A DNA stretch of 6,995 nt from Planctomycetota bacterium (GTDB lineage: Bacteria > Planctomycetota > Brocadiia > SM23-32), in assembly GCA_030604585.1 (NCBI GenBank), contig JAUVVP010000098.1:1-6995 (forward strand), read 5' to 3'. The translations under genes were made by a program, and so were the position numbers. A model generated the notes under the pieces. That model ran no database searches. It had not been told where the DNA came from and saw only the letters and a program-made list of their open reading frames with translations. Positions 6,183 to 6,995 of the stretch are shown one piece after another (the stretch's first letter is position 1; every line of letters starts with the position of its first letter).

Positions 6183-6734
6183 CTACGGGCCCTCTCCGCC
6201 CGCCCCTTCCTGCCTGTGCAGCGACTCAATGGCCAGCGCCTCGACGACCTCGTCCACCTGGTTCGCGATCCCCACGAGTGCCTCTTTTGCCGAATCTTCC
6301 AGCGCGTCCGACTCGTGGGCGATCGTGCGCAGTTCCTGGCTGCTCTCGGACAGCTCGGAGACGGACACATCCGGCACGGCCTTCTCTATCTGGGCCAGCA
6401 GGAAGTTCACCACCTGGGCGATCTCCTGGATCTCCTCAACGTTCGAGTCAACCGAAACAGGGCTGAGGTCGCCCTTGCTGATGGCGTAGAGCTTCACGTT
6501 GAGCTGCTGAACCGGACGGACCACGTTCCGATAAAGGACCAACGAGAGGGAAAGGTAGAGCAGCACCCCGTAGGCCACCACGTGCCAACTGTGCTGAAGG
6601 ATGAGCCCCAGGACAGTCATGCCCGGTGAGGCGAAGTACTGATACACAGCGTACACGGCCATGCCGATCGCGATGATCAGGGCCGTGTAAACGGTGACCA
6701 CCAAGGCCAACGATCTCCTCCGTTTTCCATCCAT
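6183..6734 (-). CDS. Small two-helix membrane protein with a HAMP domain and no output domain
   Basis: This is a 183-aa protein. After a short basic N-terminus (MDGKRRR) there are two membrane helices, about 9-31 and 49-68, separated by only about 17 residues, too short for a ligand-binding sensor domain. Residues about 69-118 (YRNVVRPVQQLN, AISKGDLSPVSV, then VEEIQEIAQVVNFLLAQ) have the pattern of HAMP: the conserved Pro74 after the second helix, the GDL turn, and two amphipathic helices. Residues 119-172 continue as an acidic probable coiled coil. No histidine kinase, cyclase or chemoreceptor signalling tip follows, so it should act through a partner or as a scaffold. Two His residues (48 and 51) sit at the second helix entry. 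ATG 6734 is chosen as the first Met in the frame before the helix; GGGGGAC about 8 nt upstream is a weak Shine-Dalgarno candidate. It reads toward the epimerase remnant, which would originally have been its downstream neighbour. Confidence 0.75.
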   Translation of the reverse strand: MDGKRRRSLALVVTVYTALIIAIGMAVYAVYQYFASPGMTVLGLILQHSWHVVAYGVLLYLSLSLVLYRNVVRPVQQLNVKLYAISKGDLSPVSVDSNVEEIQEIAQVVNFLLAQIEKAVPDVSVSELSESSQELRTIAHESDALEDSAKEALVGIANQVDEVVEALAIESLHRQEGAGGEGP

Positions 6735-6749
6735 GCGCCTGTCCCCCGC
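6735..6749. repeat. Left arm of an inverted repeat with 6975-6988
   Basis: GCGCCTGTCCCCCGC (6735-6749) is the reverse complement of GCGGGGACAGGCGC (6975-6988) apart from one extra C. The left arm directly abuts the ATG of the HAMP gene and supplies its purine-rich pre-start sequence. GGGGACAGGC-type repeats are often seen near dispersed REP-like elements; that link is an inference here. Confidence 0.55.
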
Positions 6750-6915
6750 ATAATGGCCGCGGCAGTTCGGGAACCCCTGCTTCTCCGAAGCCGCGTGCCC
6801 AGAAACTCATCTGTCCCTTTTTTTGGTTCCGGTAAGCAGGGCATCGTTCAGCCCCTTCTCTTCAAATGCCGGGACACCCGCCCAGTGGCCCGAGGTCTGG
6901 AGCAGGAAAAAGGCG

Positions 6916-6950
6916 GCTGACCCCTTAGCCCAGGGGGTCTGACCCCTTCT
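6916..6950. repeat. REP-like palindrome cluster (GGGGTC-T-GACCCC)
   Basis: GGGGTC (6934-6939), T, GACCCC (6941-6946) form a perfect palindrome followed by TTCT. A second direct half-site, TGACCCCTT, lies at 6918-6926, so the central GGGGTC can pair with either side. The same core plus CCTTCT occurs at 639-654. This fits a dispersed short palindromic repeat family. Confidence 0.55.
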
Positions 6951-6974
6951 TCCGGGCCGCCAGAGAGCCGGACA

Positions 6975-6988
6975 GCGGGGACAGGCGC
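6975..6988. repeat. Right arm of the inverted repeat with 6735-6749
   Basis: GCGGGGACAGGCGC mirrors the left arm next to the HAMP start. The two arms bracket the gene-poor 240-bp right edge together with the palindrome cluster, so this stretch might be one repeat-bounded unit. Confidence 0.5.
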
Positions 6989-6995
6989 ACGCGAC

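Larger units (their letters stand above)
6807..6995 (-). other. Open frame without a start in the right-edge repeat region
   Basis: The 261-bp stretch 6735-6995 has no convincing gene. One minus-strand frame is open from the window edge to TGA at 6809-6807 (62 codons). Its last part reads FFLLQTSGHWAGVPAFEEKG and ends TGTKKRDR, which looks more protein-like than chance, but the upstream half runs through the palindromes at 6916-6950. It could be the end of a gene entering from the right, or repeat-derived sequence. No family is recognised. Confidence 0.2.

Noticed and set aside
5817..6629. 270-codon plus-strand frame across the epimerase remnant and HAMP gene
   Set aside because: It is the antisense shadow of two unrelated features joined by chance, with composition typical of complementary-strand reading.
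6820..6835. T-run near 6818-6825 as an intrinsic terminator
   Set aside because: No stable stem directly precedes the T-run on the plus strand, and no plus-strand gene ends there.
1..6995. tRNA genes, CRISPR arrays or phage-type attachment sites
   Set aside because: No cloverleaf arms, no regularly spaced repeats with spacers and no integrase were seen; the direct repeats found are gene copies and a 3-bp duplication.

Overview
This is a GC-rich bacterial window, so far as can be told from base composition, gene style and protein families. A membrane spermidine-synthase-like/TPR remnant, a haem-motif PD40 propeller protein next to a DUF6057-like membrane protein, and an AGE-type epimerase together suggest a Planctomycetota-like or neighbouring environmental lineage. 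That placement is an inference and is not proven. No tRNA, rRNA or CRISPR array was seen.

Layout. The left edge (1-676, plus strand) holds the last 12 codons of an unidentified gene, a hairpin, and a decayed gene. The decayed gene keeps the first membrane segment of a spermidine-synthase-like protein, joined to about three TPR units, and it carries an early stop codon. A small palindromic repeat follows, and then a 177-bp fold-back element (680-856). This element has 18-bp terminal inverted repeats and a TTA direct repeat on each side, and looks like a MITE. Its right-hand TTA is also the stop codon of the next gene.

The main block (857-6734) is transcribed on the minus strand. In transcription order it contains a small two-helix HAMP membrane protein (6734-6183), a broken and internally deleted copy of an epimerase gene (6137-5907), a 651-aa polytopic membrane protein resembling DUF6057 (5705-3750), a 535-aa exported PD40 propeller protein with one CVNCH haem-c motif (3753-2146, overlapping the previous gene by 4 bp), and an intact 395-aa N-acylglucosamine 2-epimerase family protein (2044-857).

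The DUF6057-like and haem/propeller genes are translationally coupled and probably form one envelope-located functional unit of unknown role. They are bracketed by two direct copies of the epimerase gene, one intact and one reduced to about 230 bp. The reduced copy is about 97% identical to the intact gene over 222 aligned bases. It lost exactly 741 bp (247 codons, in frame) between two 11-bp repeats that both encode the EHGG motif, and it also gained an amber codon. This points to recent duplication or integration followed by decay.

The right edge (6735-6995) has no convincing gene. It carries palindromic repeats related to the one near 640, and an inverted repeat that overlaps the leader of the HAMP gene. 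Overall the window reads as an unstable, repeat-rich accessory segment around one poorly understood membrane/haem gene pair.
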